Shown: piece after piece, positions 44,680-55,600 of the stretch
Numbering within the stretch: position 1 is the stretch's first letter
Layout of the letters: every line of letters starts with the position of its first letter
Assembly (NCBI RefSeq): GCF_000302595.1
Contig: NZ_JH947128.1
Span: forward strand, 310,001-374,000
Source: Pedobacter arcticus A12
GTDB lineage: Bacteria > Bacteroidota > Bacteroidia > Sphingobacteriales > Sphingobacteriaceae
Length of the DNA stretch: 64,000 nucleotides
Direction of reading: 5' to 3'
Notes under the pieces: generated by a model
What the model was told of the DNA's origin: nothing
The model's input: the letters and a program-made list of their open reading frames with translations, nothing else
Database searches by the model: none
Program-made: the position numbers and the translations under genes

Positions 44680-46155
44680 ATGCTCCTATTAGGTATTGAT
44701 GTTGGTACATCATCCATCAAAGTTTCTGTAGTGGATGCCCAAACCGGCAAAAATGTTGCAAATGCAAGTTATCCCGATAAGGAAACAGAAATTATTGCTG
44801 TAAAAAACGGATGGGCAGAACAATCGCCTAACATGTGGTGGAACAATGTACAGGAGGCCATTTTAAAATGCAATGCCAGCGGAAAATATAATTCTAAAGA
44901 CATTACCGCAATTGGTATTGCTTACCAGATGCATGGTTTAGTTTTGGTTGATAAAGCCAGTAACAGTTTAAGAAACAGTATTATCTGGTGCGATAGCCGA
45001 GCCGTCGAAATCGGAAACAAAGCTTTTAAAGATTTAGGCGAAGAATTCTGTTTATCACATTATTTAAACTCGCCAGGAAATTTTACAGCATCCAAACTGG
45101 CTTGGGTAAAACAGAACGAACCAGAAATATATGCTAAAATTGATAAGGTAATGTTGCCTGGCGACTTCATCGCTTTGAAGCTAACTGGCCAAGCTACAAC
45201 TTCTGTTTCTGCACTTTCTGAAGGTGTTTTTTGGGATTTTGAAGCTAATAGTTTGGCGACAGAGCTGATGGATTATTACGGAATTTCTAAAGATTTTATA
45301 CCTGAGATTAAAGATGTATTCTCTACCCACGGTTTATTAGGTAAACAAATCGCGGAGAAACTAGGCTTAAAAGAAAATGTATCTGTTAGTTATAAAGCTG
45401 GTGATCAGCCTAATAATGCGTTATCATTAAACGTAACAAAACCGGGAGAAGTTGCCGCAACGGCAGGGACGTCGGGTGTAATATATGGCGTTACCGATCA
45501 ATTGCTTTTTGATAAGCAATCTCGTGTAAACACTTTTGCTCATGTTACACATACTGAGCAAAAAAACAGATTAGGCGTTCTATTATGCATTAACGGAACA
45601 GGAAGCTTAAACCGTTGGATAAAGAATATTGGTGGGGAAGATTTGGATTACCAAACTATGAATCACTTATCGTCGACCATTAACGAAGGAAGCGATGGTT
45701 TATCGGTTTTACCTTTTGGAAATGGAGCAGAAAGGATGTTGAACAACAAAATAGTAGGCGCTTCTTTACAGAACATCGATTTAAACATCCACAGCCAAGC
45801 TCATGTTTTTAGAGCAGTGCAAGAAGGAATTGCTTTTTCATTTAGGTACGGATTTGATATTTTGGAAGAAAACGGAATGCAGGCGTCGGTTATTAAAGCC
45901 GGTAAAGCAAACCTGTTTTTGAGCGATGTTTTTACCCAAAGTTTTGTAAACATAACCGGTGTTCCGGTAGAATTGTACGATAACGACGGTAGCCACGGTG
46001 CTGCTATTGGCGCAGGAATTGGTGCTGGCATTTTTGCTTCGGCAGATGATGCTTTTGCTAATAATAAAGCGCTAAAATTAATAGAACCGCAGACAAACAA
46101 TTTAGAAGAAGCTTACCAGGAATGGGAGAATTTGCTGGCTGATAAGCTCGCTTAA
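44680..46155 (+). CDS. xylB: xylulokinase
   Basis: 491 residues, FGGY-family carbohydrate kinase phosphorylating D-xylulose to xylulose 5-phosphate. N-terminal ATPase phosphate-1 motif GIDVGTSSIKVSVVD, substrate-binding YQMHGLVLVD and WCDSRA, phosphate-2/adenosine region AATAGTSGVIYG, and the C-terminal GKANLFLSDVFTQSFVNITGVPVEL...GSHGAAIGAGIGAG are all present. Position beside xylA and the LacI-type repressor supports xylulose as substrate. Confidence 0.94.
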   Translation: MLLLGIDVGTSSIKVSVVDAQTGKNVANASYPDKETEIIAVKNGWAEQSPNMWWNNVQEAILKCNASGKYNSKDITAIGIAYQMHGLVLVDKASNSLRNSIIWCDSRAVEIGNKAFKDLGEEFCLSHYLNSPGNFTASKLAWVKQNEPEIYAKIDKVMLPGDFIALKLTGQATTSVSALSEGVFWDFEANSLATELMDYYGISKDFIPEIKDVFSTHGLLGKQIAEKLGLKENVSVSYKAGDQPNNALSLNVTKPGEVAATAGTSGVIYGVTDQLLFDKQSRVNTFAHVTHTEQKNRLGVLLCINGTGSLNRWIKNIGGEDLDYQTMNHLSSTINEGSDGLSVLPFGNGAERMLNNKIVGASLQNIDLNIHSQAHVFRAVQEGIAFSFRYGFDILEENGMQASVIKAGKANLFLSDVFTQSFVNITGVPVELYDNDGSHGAAIGAGIGAGIFASADDAFANNKALKLIEPQTNNLEEAYQEWENLLADKLA

Positions 46156-46165
46156 GGTAGCCTTT

Positions 46166-46341
46166 AGGTAATGCCTTTATTTAGGGAGGTCGCGTCATGT
46201 TGAACGATAGTGAAACATCTCACAAACAGGTATGAAACACTATATGCAGACTCTGCTTGTGAGATTTATCTTCGATGAACTAACGTTTCTCGTACCTCGA
46301 AATGACGTAAAGCAGAAGAAATATACTTATTATAACGAATA
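46166..46341. mobile_element. degraded relative of the MITE-like element, between xylB and xylA
   Basis: Core segments match the element at 8052-8204: CGTCATGTTGAACGATAG with ACATCTCAC (46193-46223) and the right part TTTCTCGTACCTCGAAATGACG (46287-46307 region). The ends are only partly similar to the 17-bp terminal repeats, and an extra ~18 bases (ATCTTCGATGAACTAACG) are present on the right. No target duplication is recognisable. It is an older, non-mobile copy that fills most of the gap between the two xyl genes. Confidence 0.65.
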
Positions 46342-46376
46342 AAAATTAAATATAAAAACTATATAAAACAAATAAT

Positions 46377-47690
46377 ATGGCTACAGAATTTTTTAAAGGA
46401 ATTGGACAAATTAAGTTTGAAGGATTAGAAAGCGACAATCCTTTAGCTTTTAGATGGTATGATGCTGATCGCGTTATTGCAGGCAAAACCATGAAAGAGC
46501 ATCTACGTTTTGCGGGCGCTTATTGGCACTCTTTCAACGGAAACGGTGCTGATCCGTTTGGTGGACCAACGCATATTTTCCCTTGGGATGCAAAAAGCGA
46601 TGTGATTGAAAGAGCAAAAGACAAAATGGATGCTGCTTTTGAATTTTTAACAAAAATGAATTTGCCTTTTTACTGTTTCCATGATGTGGATGTGGTTGAT
46701 TACGGTAACGATATCGCCGAAAACGAACGTCGTCTGCAAACCTTGGTTAATTATGCAAAACAAAAGCAAGCTGAAACAGGCATTAAATTATTGTGGGGAA
46801 CTGCAAATCTGTTTTCGCACAGCCGTTATATGAATGGCGCTTCTACCAATCCAGACTTCCACGTATTAGCACATGGAGCGGCGCAAGTTAAAGCAGCTAT
46901 AGATGCAACCATTGAATTAGGTGGCGAAAATTATGTTTTCTGGGGTGGTAGAGAAGGTTATATGACTTTGTTAAACACGGATATGAAACGTGAGCAAGAG
47001 CATTTTGCTAAGTTTTTACATGCTTCCAAAGACTATGCTCGTAAAAACGGTTTCAAAGGAACTTTCTTTATCGAGCCAAAACCATGTGAACCATCTAAAC
47101 ACCAGTACGATTATGATGCAGCAACCGTTTTGGGCTTCTTGCAGAAATATGATTTGATGGAAGATTTCAAATTAAACCTAGAGGTTAACCACGCAACTTT
47201 AGCTGGCCATACTTTCCAACATGAATTACAGGTTGCTGTTGATGCCGGAATGTTAGGCTCTATCGATGCTAACCGTGGTGATTACCAAAATGGTTGGGAT
47301 ACTGACCAATTCCCTAATGACATCAATGAATTAACAGAAGCGATGTTGATTATTTTAGATGGTAAAGGAATCCAAGGTGGTGGAATTAACTTCGATGCTA
47401 AAATCAGAAGAAACTCTACAGACCAAAAAGATTTATTTTACGCCCACGTTGGCGGAATGGATTTGTTTGCAAGAGCATTGGTTACTGCTGATAACATTCT
47501 TCAAAAGTCTGATTACAAGAAAATCAGAAGCGACAGATATGCCTCTTTTGATACTGGAAAAGGTGCAGAATTTGAGGCTGGAAAATTAAGCTTGGAAGAC
47601 TTAAGAAACTATGCTGCTGAAAATGGGGAACCAAAAACCATCAGCGGAAAGCAGGAGTTTATGGAAAACTTGATTAATAGGTATATTTAA
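46377..47690 (+). CDS. xylA: xylose isomerase
   Basis: 437 residues, class II length. It isomerises D-xylose to D-xylulose, the substrate of XylB. Catalytic His in [12 protein letters not shown], metal-binding and catalytic Glu/Lys in [39 protein letters not shown], and [21 protein letters not shown] are intact. It follows xylB after 221 bases that contain a MITE relic rather than a second promoter match. Terminator directly downstream. No xylose transporter is in the window. Confidence 0.97.
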   Translation: MATEFFKGIGQIKFEGLESDNPLAFRWYDADRVIAGKTMKEHLRFAGAYWHSFNGNGADPFGGPTHIFPWDAKSDVIERAKDKMDAAFEFLTKMNLPFYCFHDVDVVDYGNDIAENERRLQTLVNYAKQKQAETGIKLLWGTANLFSHSRYMNGASTNPDFHVLAHGAAQVKAAIDATIELGGENYVFWGGREGYMTLLNTDMKREQEHFAKFLHASKDYARKNGFKGTFFIEPKPCEPSKHQYDYDAATVLGFLQKYDLMEDFKLNLEVNHATLAGHTFQHELQVAVDAGMLGSIDANRGDYQNGWDTDQFPNDINELTEAMLIILDGKGIQGGGINFDAKIRRNSTDQKDLFYAHVGGMDLFARALVTADNILQKSDYKKIRSDRYASFDTGKGAEFEAGKLSLEDLRNYAAENGEPKTISGKQEFMENLINRYI

Positions 47691-47704
47691 TTATCACTAA
47701 AATT

Positions 47705-47750
47705 AAAACAAAAGCCCTGTTTCCTTCGAGGATTCAGGGTTTTTGTTTTT
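47705..47750 (+). terminator. terminator after xylA
   Basis: AAAACAAAAGCCCTG pairs with CAGGGTTTTTGTTTT across a 15-base loop, ending in a T run. Confidence 0.8.
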
Positions 47751-47890
47751 ATAGTTCAAATTCTAAATGCTTTTTAAACAACTTCTGTTCTTTTAGCATT
47801 AGGGTACGGTTAAACTTGATTTAAATATACTACAGTAACTACGCTATAGATTTAACACAAGCCCAATAGCTACTAATGTAGTACGTATTT

Positions 47891-48889
47891 TTATTTAACT
47901 ACATTTAACTCTGCCATACCTGCTCTTTTCCCACTTACCAAAGAGGTAATATCCAATCTAAAATATCTGGCCTGCACCGGAGCAATGAAATTAATATTCT
48001 TTAAATCTGGATTTGTAGCAGATGATGTTGAGATGGGACCGCTACCTTCCCAAGACCCCTGTACCGTCCAAGTTACATTGTCCAAACTGGTCGAAATATC
48101 TATTCCTGTTGCATTCTCACTCAGAGAAACATAATTTGGTACAAATACGAAACCCTTAATTTGTTGCGCAGCACCCATATCTATGCTTATCCACTTCTCA
48201 GCAGAGGATGAACTACTTGATCTCCACGCCGTGGCATTATTGCCGTCCAATAGACCAGAAGCTGCCCCGCCTGTAGTTGTGTTACTTACAGTGAGCACCC
48301 AACTTGTTCTTGCGACAAATGTTCCAGCAAGTGTTGTTTGCAATTCACTAATATTAGAAAAGCTTCCTTTTACAATAATATAAACAGTTTTATAATTCTC
48401 ACTAGACTTTACACCTTTGTCCTTACCCGAAATGTTACGAATTGAAAGTGGAAGGATATAGCCTATTTCATTATTTAATTTTGTCCTGTCTAAGATCTGA
48501 ACCCTTAATGAATCTGTTGATATCAGGCTACCTGCTGGAATCATAAGCTGTGTACTGCCCACTATTTTATAATTAGCAGCAGGCAATAATTCATAATTTG
48601 TTTCATGTGCAGTATTAAAAGCGCTAACTAGGCTTTCATCAGCGGCAATATCTAACAGCGCATCGCTACTGATTTCTCTGGTTAAATATGCGGGAAATTT
48701 AGCGATAGAATCACCAGATGCTGCTAGTGGAGTTCTTTTAAAGTTAATATTCGCTACGTGAACGTCTCCATCACTAGATTTAATAAAAGCCGATAGCTCT
48801 TTCGAATTAAAATCTCCATCTTTTTTACAGGCACTAAAAATCAGTGTGCTGAAAATGATTACATATCCGAATTTATGTCTTGTTTTCAT
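47891..48889 (-). CDS. DUF1735 plus F5/8-type C (discoidin) surface lipoprotein
   Basis: 332 residues with lipobox (IIFSTLIFSAC-K). A DUF1735 domain (~30-165; FNTAHETNYELLPAANYKIVGSTQLMIPAGSLISTDSLRV) precedes an F5/8-type C carbohydrate-binding domain (~180-332; GGAASGLLDGNNATAWRSSSSSSAEKWISIDMGAAQQIKGFVF, ending VQARYFRLDITSL). A surface glycan-binding protein of the GH18 locus. DUF1735 proteins are typical companions of GH18 endoglycosidases in Bacteroidota. Last gene of the operon, 24 bases after the GH18 gene. Confidence 0.87.
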   Translation of the reverse strand: MKTRHKFGYVIIFSTLIFSACKKDGDFNSKELSAFIKSSDGDVHVANINFKRTPLAASGDSIAKFPAYLTREISSDALLDIAADESLVSAFNTAHETNYELLPAANYKIVGSTQLMIPAGSLISTDSLRVQILDRTKLNNEIGYILPLSIRNISGKDKGVKSSENYKTVYIIVKGSFSNISELQTTLAGTFVARTSWVLTVSNTTTGGAASGLLDGNNATAWRSSSSSSAEKWISIDMGAAQQIKGFVFVPNYVSLSENATGIDISTSLDNVTWTVQGSWEGSGPISTSSATNPDLKNINFIAPVQARYFRLDITSLVSGKRAGMAELNVVK

Positions 48890-48913
48890 ATTTTAATATT
48901 TTACATTAATGAA

Positions 48914-49858
48914 CTAACGAACAGCAGGATTCATAATTTGAATAGCCTGGCGAGTATATTTATAATCAGGATTGAGCGGATATTCATATTCAGGGTGATA
49001 AGCAGCTACACCTCCTTTACGACCTCCCGATGGATTCCATGCAGCATACGCCGCTAGCAATCCACCAGTTGCCCAAAGAGCTTCAAAGTTTTCTGCTGCG
49101 ATACACTTAGAGAAGGGCATCCCGGGTGCTTGTCCGAACCGACTTTGTAACTTTGCCACAGTCCCTCCCTGAGGAGAATAGGCCTGCACTACATAATAAT
49201 CCAAATAAGGAACCACTTCTGCTGGAAGAACCTCTACATAACTATCCATCACAAGGAGTTTACCCGTTCCGGATTTCGGTCCTAAATATTTTGATACTGC
49301 CTTTATGAATTTAATTGTGTTGGCTTGTGCCCCTAATATCTCACCACCTTCATAATCCAGATCAAACCCATCAAGATTAAATTTGTTAATAGTATCAGAA
49401 AGAGACTTGGCTAATAGCTCAATACCTGTATCTAATTCAGCTTCGCTTTTACCCATATATTTATCTTCAAAACCCGGTCCTGCAAAATCTTTCACTCCTT
49501 GAGGAAAAGAAACCTTTAGAAAGCGAGTACCTTTTAATTTCTGGGTGTTTTTTATCACATTATGATTATAAGAGCCCATTGGAGGTATACCTCCCCAAAG
49601 GCTAACAATATCCACACTGTCAGGAATCTGATCTAATACGCCTGGAACTTCTGCATTCCCCTCACCACCTGTACCTCCAAACCAGCCGTAAAAAATCTGA
49701 TGATCTGTTTTTTTATACGCTCTTAAATTAGCATAATAATCATCAGACCTTTGAAGAACTTGTTTCATGGGTATATTTTCAGGCATATTCTCTTTCGAAC
49801 ATGAAAAGAAGGATATACTAACCGCCAGTATACTGGCATTTATTAATAACTTATTCAT
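48914..49858 (-). CDS. GH18 endo-beta-N-acetylglucosaminidase-like lipoprotein
   Basis: 314 residues with lipobox (ILAVSISFFSC-S, Cys20), so placed on the cell surface. The GH18 catalytic signature DGFDLDYE is at residues 163-170, with Glu170 the acid/base; the sheet-end VVQAYSPQGG also fits. Size and the companions (DUF1735, SusCD) match the EndoF/EndoH-like branch that cleaves the chitobiose core of N-glycans, rather than large modular chitinases. Chitinase activity cannot be excluded from sequence alone. Operon with SusCD and two binding lipoproteins. Confidence 0.85.
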   Translation of the reverse strand: MNKLLINASILAVSISFFSCSKENMPENIPMKQVLQRSDDYYANLRAYKKTDHQIFYGWFGGTGGEGNAEVPGVLDQIPDSVDIVSLWGGIPPMGSYNHNVIKNTQKLKGTRFLKVSFPQGVKDFAGPGFEDKYMGKSEAELDTGIELLAKSLSDTINKFNLDGFDLDYEGGEILGAQANTIKFIKAVSKYLGPKSGTGKLLVMDSYVEVLPAEVVPYLDYYVVQAYSPQGGTVAKLQSRFGQAPGMPFSKCIAAENFEALWATGGLLAAYAAWNPSGGRKGGVAAYHPEYEYPLNPDYKYTRQAIQIMNPAVR

Positions 49859-49901
49859 CTTTATAAAGATTGCTTTATGTTACGTTTATACTTACTAAAT
49901 A

Positions 49902-51008
49902 TTAATTAGGGCATCTTATCCCTGTAATCCATTTCACAGTCCCGCTTATAGTCCCTGTATGTCCATGACCAGTGGCATCTGCAACAGTATTACCTGTTCC
50001 CTCGTCGAATCTCCAATAGCCATAAAGGCCATCAGAAGTGGGATTTACCGCACAGATACCGCTACTTATTTCTTTTTGAGTGAGGGCCTTTGTCCAGAAT
50101 CTCAGTTCCTGTACTTGCGCTTTTCCTCCAAAACCCATTGTTGACAGATTAAACTTAGTATTCGCCGGGGCAGACGTGGTACCATCTAGTTTTCCATCTA
50201 CATAGATTTTAAAACTGTTGGCATTACCATCAAAAACATAGGCAATATGATACCACTTGTTGGATAAAAACTCTGTAGATGAAGCTGGTTGTATACCTGC
50301 ATATTTAATCTGTAATTGGTTCGGTTTAATAACCACATCGCCAAACCGTGAATAAATCGGATCAGGTCCAGCAGAAAATAAAGCCATATTATTTACAAAG
50401 GTTGTAGTTACTCTCACCCTCATTTCTACTGTAAACTGTGTCAAATCTTTAATCGGATCAGGTATAGCAAACGCTACTCCGGTATGTCCTGCATCTAATG
50501 CTGGATTGATGAGCACCCGATTGATTATTATGTACAAAATCCTTGACGCCGCAATTACCGGAATATCAGATGATGCTTCTTTAATCTCAACCGGTACCAT
50601 ATACAAATCACCATCTTTTATTGTCGCATCCAAAGGCGAAACGGTTATTTTTATGGCATTTGAAACACTTGCCCCTGCTGGAATAACGGTCGTATTGTTC
50701 GACAATGAATAAAATTTATCAGGGAGAGGTTTGTAACTTGTATTGTGCTTTTTATTATACTCTGCCACCTTATTGGCATCAGAAACGTAAGAAATACTAA
50801 TGTCTTCCTGAGTTTGCGCATAAGAACTTGATGTTAGACTAATTGAGCCACCTTGATCATCAACGGAAACAAATCCCTCAACAGATTCGGCAGCGTTGGT
50901 AATAAAGATTCCTTTATTTTCTAGTTTACTCTTTTTACAGGCAAAAAATAGCACCAGAATTAAAACCGGCAAAATTTGATAATAAATATTATACTTTTTC
51001 ATATTCAT
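49902..51008 (-). CDS. DUF1735 plus LamG-type lectin domain lipoprotein
   Basis: About 368 residues with lipobox (LILVLFFAC-K). A DUF1735 domain (~35-170; NKKHNTSYKPLPDKFYSLSNNTTVIPAGASVSNAIKI) precedes a LamG/concanavalin-like domain (~175-360; FTVEMRVRVTTTF, SNKWYHIAYVFDGNANSFKIYVDGKLDG, ELRFWTKALTQKEI, GYWRFDEGTG). It is probably a surface glycan-binding protein of the GH18 locus. Start could be ATG 51008 or 51002; the upstream ATG at 51032 would give an atypically long signal. It starts 30 bases after the SusD gene. Confidence 0.85.
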   Translation of the reverse strand: MNMKKYNIYYQILPVLILVLFFACKKSKLENKGIFITNAAESVEGFVSVDDQGGSISLTSSSYAQTQEDISISYVSDANKVAEYNKKHNTSYKPLPDKFYSLSNNTTVIPAGASVSNAIKITVSPLDATIKDGDLYMVPVEIKEASSDIPVIAASRILYIIINRVLINPALDAGHTGVAFAIPDPIKDLTQFTVEMRVRVTTTFVNNMALFSAGPDPIYSRFGDVVIKPNQLQIKYAGIQPASSTEFLSNKWYHIAYVFDGNANSFKIYVDGKLDGTTSAPANTKFNLSTMGFGGKAQVQELRFWTKALTQKEISSGICAVNPTSDGLYGYWRFDEGTGNTVADATGHGHTGTISGTVKWITGIRCPN

Positions 51009-51038
51009 GATATTATGGTCTTTAAAATACATTGATAT

Positions 51039-52634
51039 TTACGGCTTTTTATCCCACCACAGGCGTGTTCCGCCATTATCAGCTCCACCTAATAAGGCTA
51101 TTCCTTTTGCTACCTGCTCTCCGTTTTGCTGATACTGAGCTAGAGGATATGGCAGTCTACGTACCTGCTTCACAATGTCTATATTCCCCTTATTTAAACT
51201 GATTGGGAAAATCTTAGGAAATCCAGTTCTTCTGAATTCGCTCCAGGCTTCCTGACCATTTGGATATAGCGCCAACCATTTCTGTGTGATTATTCGCTCT
51301 AACTTGACCTCAAATAAAGCAGCATCGTCCCATTTAATGGTAATTGTAGAAGCTGCATTGCGACTATTCGAACTGCCCCCGGCAGCAAAATCAGTATAAT
51401 CTTTTGGCTTAGAAAGATTGTCTGTAAGATAACCTACCGGCATCGCAGCGCCCGTTTCTGAGAATGCCGTAGTAATTCCTGTTTCATACCATTGTTGTGC
51501 AGTCCCTCCCGCATTCCATCCTCGTAATGCACCTTCAGCCTTTAGAAAACATACTTCAGAAGCTTGCATCCAAGGCATCGGTGTCTGGTCAGTTACATTC
51601 AATTCAGAAAATGGTTGATACGAAGCTCTTGTTACATTAATACCACTTCGGATACCTAAATATTCTGAAGTATGACCAACTAGCGTGGCAGGTTTAAACC
51701 AAACAGCTATTCTTGGATCATTATAACCCGTTAATATGGATTGCATAGAAGCGCTCATTCTAGCCTCTTTGTAATCTTGCGTTAGTGTACGTAATGGATT
51801 AGCATAGTTAAATGCCCCATTACCTGGTTTAATGCCTTGTGTTGCATTATCAGACCCAATAGCAATCATGCCTGCTTGGTTTGCAATTGCTTCTTCTGCA
51901 TATTGTTTTGCTTTATCGGGAGCTACATAGGCCATCCGTATAGAGAGTCTTAATATTAAAGAATTAGCAAACCTGGCCCATTTCAAATAATCACCGGCAT
52001 AAATAAGATCATAAGACTTTAAAGGTGATCCAGCGCCTCCGCCAAATTTAAATAGGATGTCTCTTGCTCTAATTAAATCGGCTAAAGCTGCATAATATAT
52101 ACTTTCTTGACTTTCATAAGATGGCGTAAAAGATCCTGAAGCTAATGAACTGCTCGGAATTGGTCCATAGCTATCGGTAGCCTTTATAACTCCGGCAACT
52201 TTAATGATTTGTGCTACCGAAAACTGCAAAGAGTCACCTGATAATGTAGTCAAATCCCTTACGTTTTTCCATCCGGCCATTAGCTTACCTGTAAGTGTAA
52301 ACTGCTCGTTAACCCAACTTAGGTTAAAAGCATAGGTAAGATTATTTGAATTGCCACCCCAATCACCCGCTTGTCCCATAAATCCGGAAAAGGAATCCCC
52401 AGCTAAATTATAGCCTATTTGATAGCTATTTACAAAATCTGTTCTGCCCAAGGCATCTCCTGCAGGCAAGACCGCATTGATCATTGCTGGGAAATTCTTA
52501 CCGGAAGCATAATTATCTGCTTCCTGTTGCTCCAATGTTGACAGATATGGATTCGTATTATAATCTTCATATTTTTTTGTACAGGCAGATACAATGATGA
52601 CTAGCCATAACAAAAATATTTGCTTCTTTTTCAT
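51039..52634 (-). CDS. SusD/RagB-family lipoprotein (SusD-like_2) of the GH18 locus
   Basis: 531 residues with lipobox (LLWLVIIVSAC-T). The mature start KKYEDYNTNPYLSTLEQQEADNYASGKNFPAMINAVLPAGD and later WMQASEVCFLKAEGALRGWNAGG fit SusD-like_2. It should bind the glycan released by the GH18 enzyme and hand it to the SusC barrel encoded 22 bases upstream. Confidence 0.94.
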   Translation of the reverse strand: MKKKQIFLLWLVIIVSACTKKYEDYNTNPYLSTLEQQEADNYASGKNFPAMINAVLPAGDALGRTDFVNSYQIGYNLAGDSFSGFMGQAGDWGGNSNNLTYAFNLSWVNEQFTLTGKLMAGWKNVRDLTTLSGDSLQFSVAQIIKVAGVIKATDSYGPIPSSSLASGSFTPSYESQESIYYAALADLIRARDILFKFGGGAGSPLKSYDLIYAGDYLKWARFANSLILRLSIRMAYVAPDKAKQYAEEAIANQAGMIAIGSDNATQGIKPGNGAFNYANPLRTLTQDYKEARMSASMQSILTGYNDPRIAVWFKPATLVGHTSEYLGIRSGINVTRASYQPFSELNVTDQTPMPWMQASEVCFLKAEGALRGWNAGGTAQQWYETGITTAFSETGAAMPVGYLTDNLSKPKDYTDFAAGGSSNSRNAASTITIKWDDAALFEVKLERIITQKWLALYPNGQEAWSEFRRTGFPKIFPISLNKGNIDIVKQVRRLPYPLAQYQQNGEQVAKGIALLGGADNGGTRLWWDKKP

Positions 52635-52656
52635 GTTCTTTTAAGTTTATTATACA

Positions 52657-55600
52657 CTAAAACTGAGCACTTACGCTAAAGCCAAAGCTACGGTAACTAG
52701 GCTGTCGGAAATAGTCAACACCTTGATTATAAGTCCCTGTAGAAGATGTGGACTCAGGATCGAACGGAGATTTGTTATAAAACATGAATAGGTTACGCCC
52801 TGTAAGTGCAACTTTTACATGATCTAATTTACCTCCTAACAATTTCGAAGGAAGGGTATAACCGAATGAGGCTTCTCTCAACCTTACATTGGTGGCGCTA
52901 TATACATAATAACCGCTCATTCCTACGGTGGCACCTGAAGCGGCGCCAATTAAATTGTAAAGTTTCTCTACATCAGCGTATTTTTTTCCATATACGGTAA
53001 CTCCGCCATTGTCTCTATCTTCTGCCGACTTTTGAGATACACCGAAAGCATCCATTATTGACTGGGTATAAGAAACGCCAACTCCTCCCACACGGGCATC
53101 AACCAAAAATGAGAGGTCAAAATTTTTATAGGTAAAATTGTTTCTCCATCCAACGGTATAATCAGGTGTAGTGTGGCCAATAAAACGCCTTGGGATTGTT
53201 ACTTTTTCTATGCTACCATTACCTGGATCAACCCAAAGGTTTCCTTGGTTATCTTCCCGCAGAGCCTGAGAAACATACAAATCGGATGTAGACCCTCCCA
53301 CTGCCAATAAATTTTGCAAATCACCTACACCTCCCATATTGGTACTGTCGCGTCCAAATACTTCCTGTGTTATTGGATTTTTATAGCCTTCGGAAAGACG
53401 TTTTATTTTATTACGGTTAAGTGTGAAAATTGCAGATGTTGCCCAGTTAAAGTCCTTTAAACGGGCATTATAACCTAACATAGCTTCAATACCCTGATTT
53501 TGAATATTTCCTGCGTTATAATAGAATACAGAATATATATTACCCGTTAACGGTTGTGAAAGCAATTGATTGACTGTATTAGATTGATATACTGTGGCAT
53601 TCAAGCTTAGTTTGCCTTTTAAAAACTTTAATTCTAAACCTGCCTCATAAGATTTTGTACGTTCAGGTTCAAAATCCGGAAATGGAGCAGGTCTGCTCGC
53701 ACTAGGATCTATTAGAGAAAACGTAGGAAAACCCAAGTTAGGTGGATTTCCTACTTCGGCGTAAGAAACTCTCAGTTTAGCAAATGAAACCACCGTTGTC
53801 GGTATGTTTAACGCATCACTAATCACAGTAGAAATTCCAACCGATGGATAGAAATAAGACTTTTTGTTAGCAATTGATAACCGGGACGGCCACTCATACC
53901 GCCCTGTAGCATTTAGAAACAGCCATCTTTTATAGTCAAATTCTGTAGTAGCAAATGTTGATTGTAATTGTGTATGGGCATAAGACTGCGATGGTACATT
54001 AGATGTATTTTCTTGAACAGAATAAAAGTTAGCCAGTCTTGCCAGTTTTCCACCACCCAAAAGTCCGTCTGCCTTATCGTCTTGATAACTGCCTCCAATA
54101 TTGGCATTAAACCCCAGATCAGGAGTTATGTTTTTATCTATGGAAGCTATTAAATCAGCATAAGTATTTCTCATCAAACTCTTTCCGCTTGTATAGTAAC
54201 CAAACTCTGAAGCAAAAATCCCATCTGTTCCGGCAGGGCGTTTTACTTCGCTTTGTACATCATTGTTGTCCATACGCACCCGGGCAACAAAATTTAGCCA
54301 GTTGAACACCTCGTATTTGACTGTAGCGCTTAGCATATAACGATCTGTTTTATTTGTATTGGATTCCGCATCAGTAATCCAGTAAGGATTTTGAATACCT
54401 AGTCCCTGATTTCCGAATGGCCAGAATTGTGTGGAAATTTTACGATTCGGGTCAAACCTAGTATATACCTCATACTTCCGGATGTCATCACCTGGCGGGA
54501 AAAGATAAATCGGGATTAAGGGATTGTGGTATTGTCCCTGAGCAATCATATTTTTGTCATCCGTTTTAGCATACATCGCACTAAAATCAACAGTAAACTT
54601 ATCCGTTAAATTAGCGTTATGCCTCAGATAGAAATTGTTTCTGTTGTATTCGTTTTCACGGATAATTCCATTTGCATTGTTTATGCCCGCAGAAAAGAAA
54701 GTCTGACTTTTTTCTGTTCCTCCGGATATACTTATAGAGTTAAATACATTGGAGCCCGTTTGGAAGAAATCTTTCGGTTTATAAGTAGAAGGTGTTTCCA
54801 ATTTTGTTCCCCAGCTGGTCATCTGTGCATCATTATTCTGACCGTAGATATTCTGAAAACGAGGCATCACAAATGGAGAAAAGAAATCAGTGCTATTGGT
54901 TATGTTGATTTTAATTTTCCCTATGCTTCCTTTCTTTTTCGTCACCACGATTACACCATTAGCCCCTTGATTACCATATAATGCAGTGGCAGAGGGGCCT
55001 GTAAGCGCCGAGATACTTTCTATGTCTTCTGGATTAATACTGGAAATGCCTTCTCCACTTACCACACCTGCAAATGGGCCTCCTACAGCACCTCCATTAT
55101 TATTTGGGATTGGAATACCATCCACCACATACAATACGTTATTATTCCCTGAAATGGACTTTACTCCACGCATCACTACTCTACTGGCACCGCCAATACC
55201 AGACGAACTAGGATTAATTGTTACCCCAGCAACCTTACCGGCAAGTGCATTTACAAAGTTTGCGTCTTTATTTCTAGTTAATTCTTCTCCTTTTATTTCT
55301 TGGACACTATAGGTTAATGCTCTGACTGATTTCCTTATACCTAAAGCAGTAACCACCACTTGACCTAAGTCAATTTTTTCTTCTCTTAGTGTAACATTAA
55401 TTCTGGTTTCTAAACTGATTTTCATCTCTTGTTTTATGTAACCAACTAAAGAGAAAACGAGTATATCATCTGCATTTGCGTCTATAGCATAACTACCATT
55501 AGCATCGGTTATGGCAACCTTATTACTCTGCTTGTTTAAGACCAATACACCGGGAATAGCTATCCCTGCAGTATCCTTAACATTACCAACAATTTTTTTG

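Noticed and set aside
47826-47880. Imperfect inverted repeat after the GH18 locus (CTACA..TA..CTAT arms) as a terminator
   Set aside because: Arms need several gaps to pair and there is no clear T run, so it is not listed as a feature.
54619-55312. Plus-strand open frames of 108-120 codons antisense to the STN-SusC gene
   Set aside because: The minus strand encodes the conserved plug domain here; the plus-strand products show no domain.
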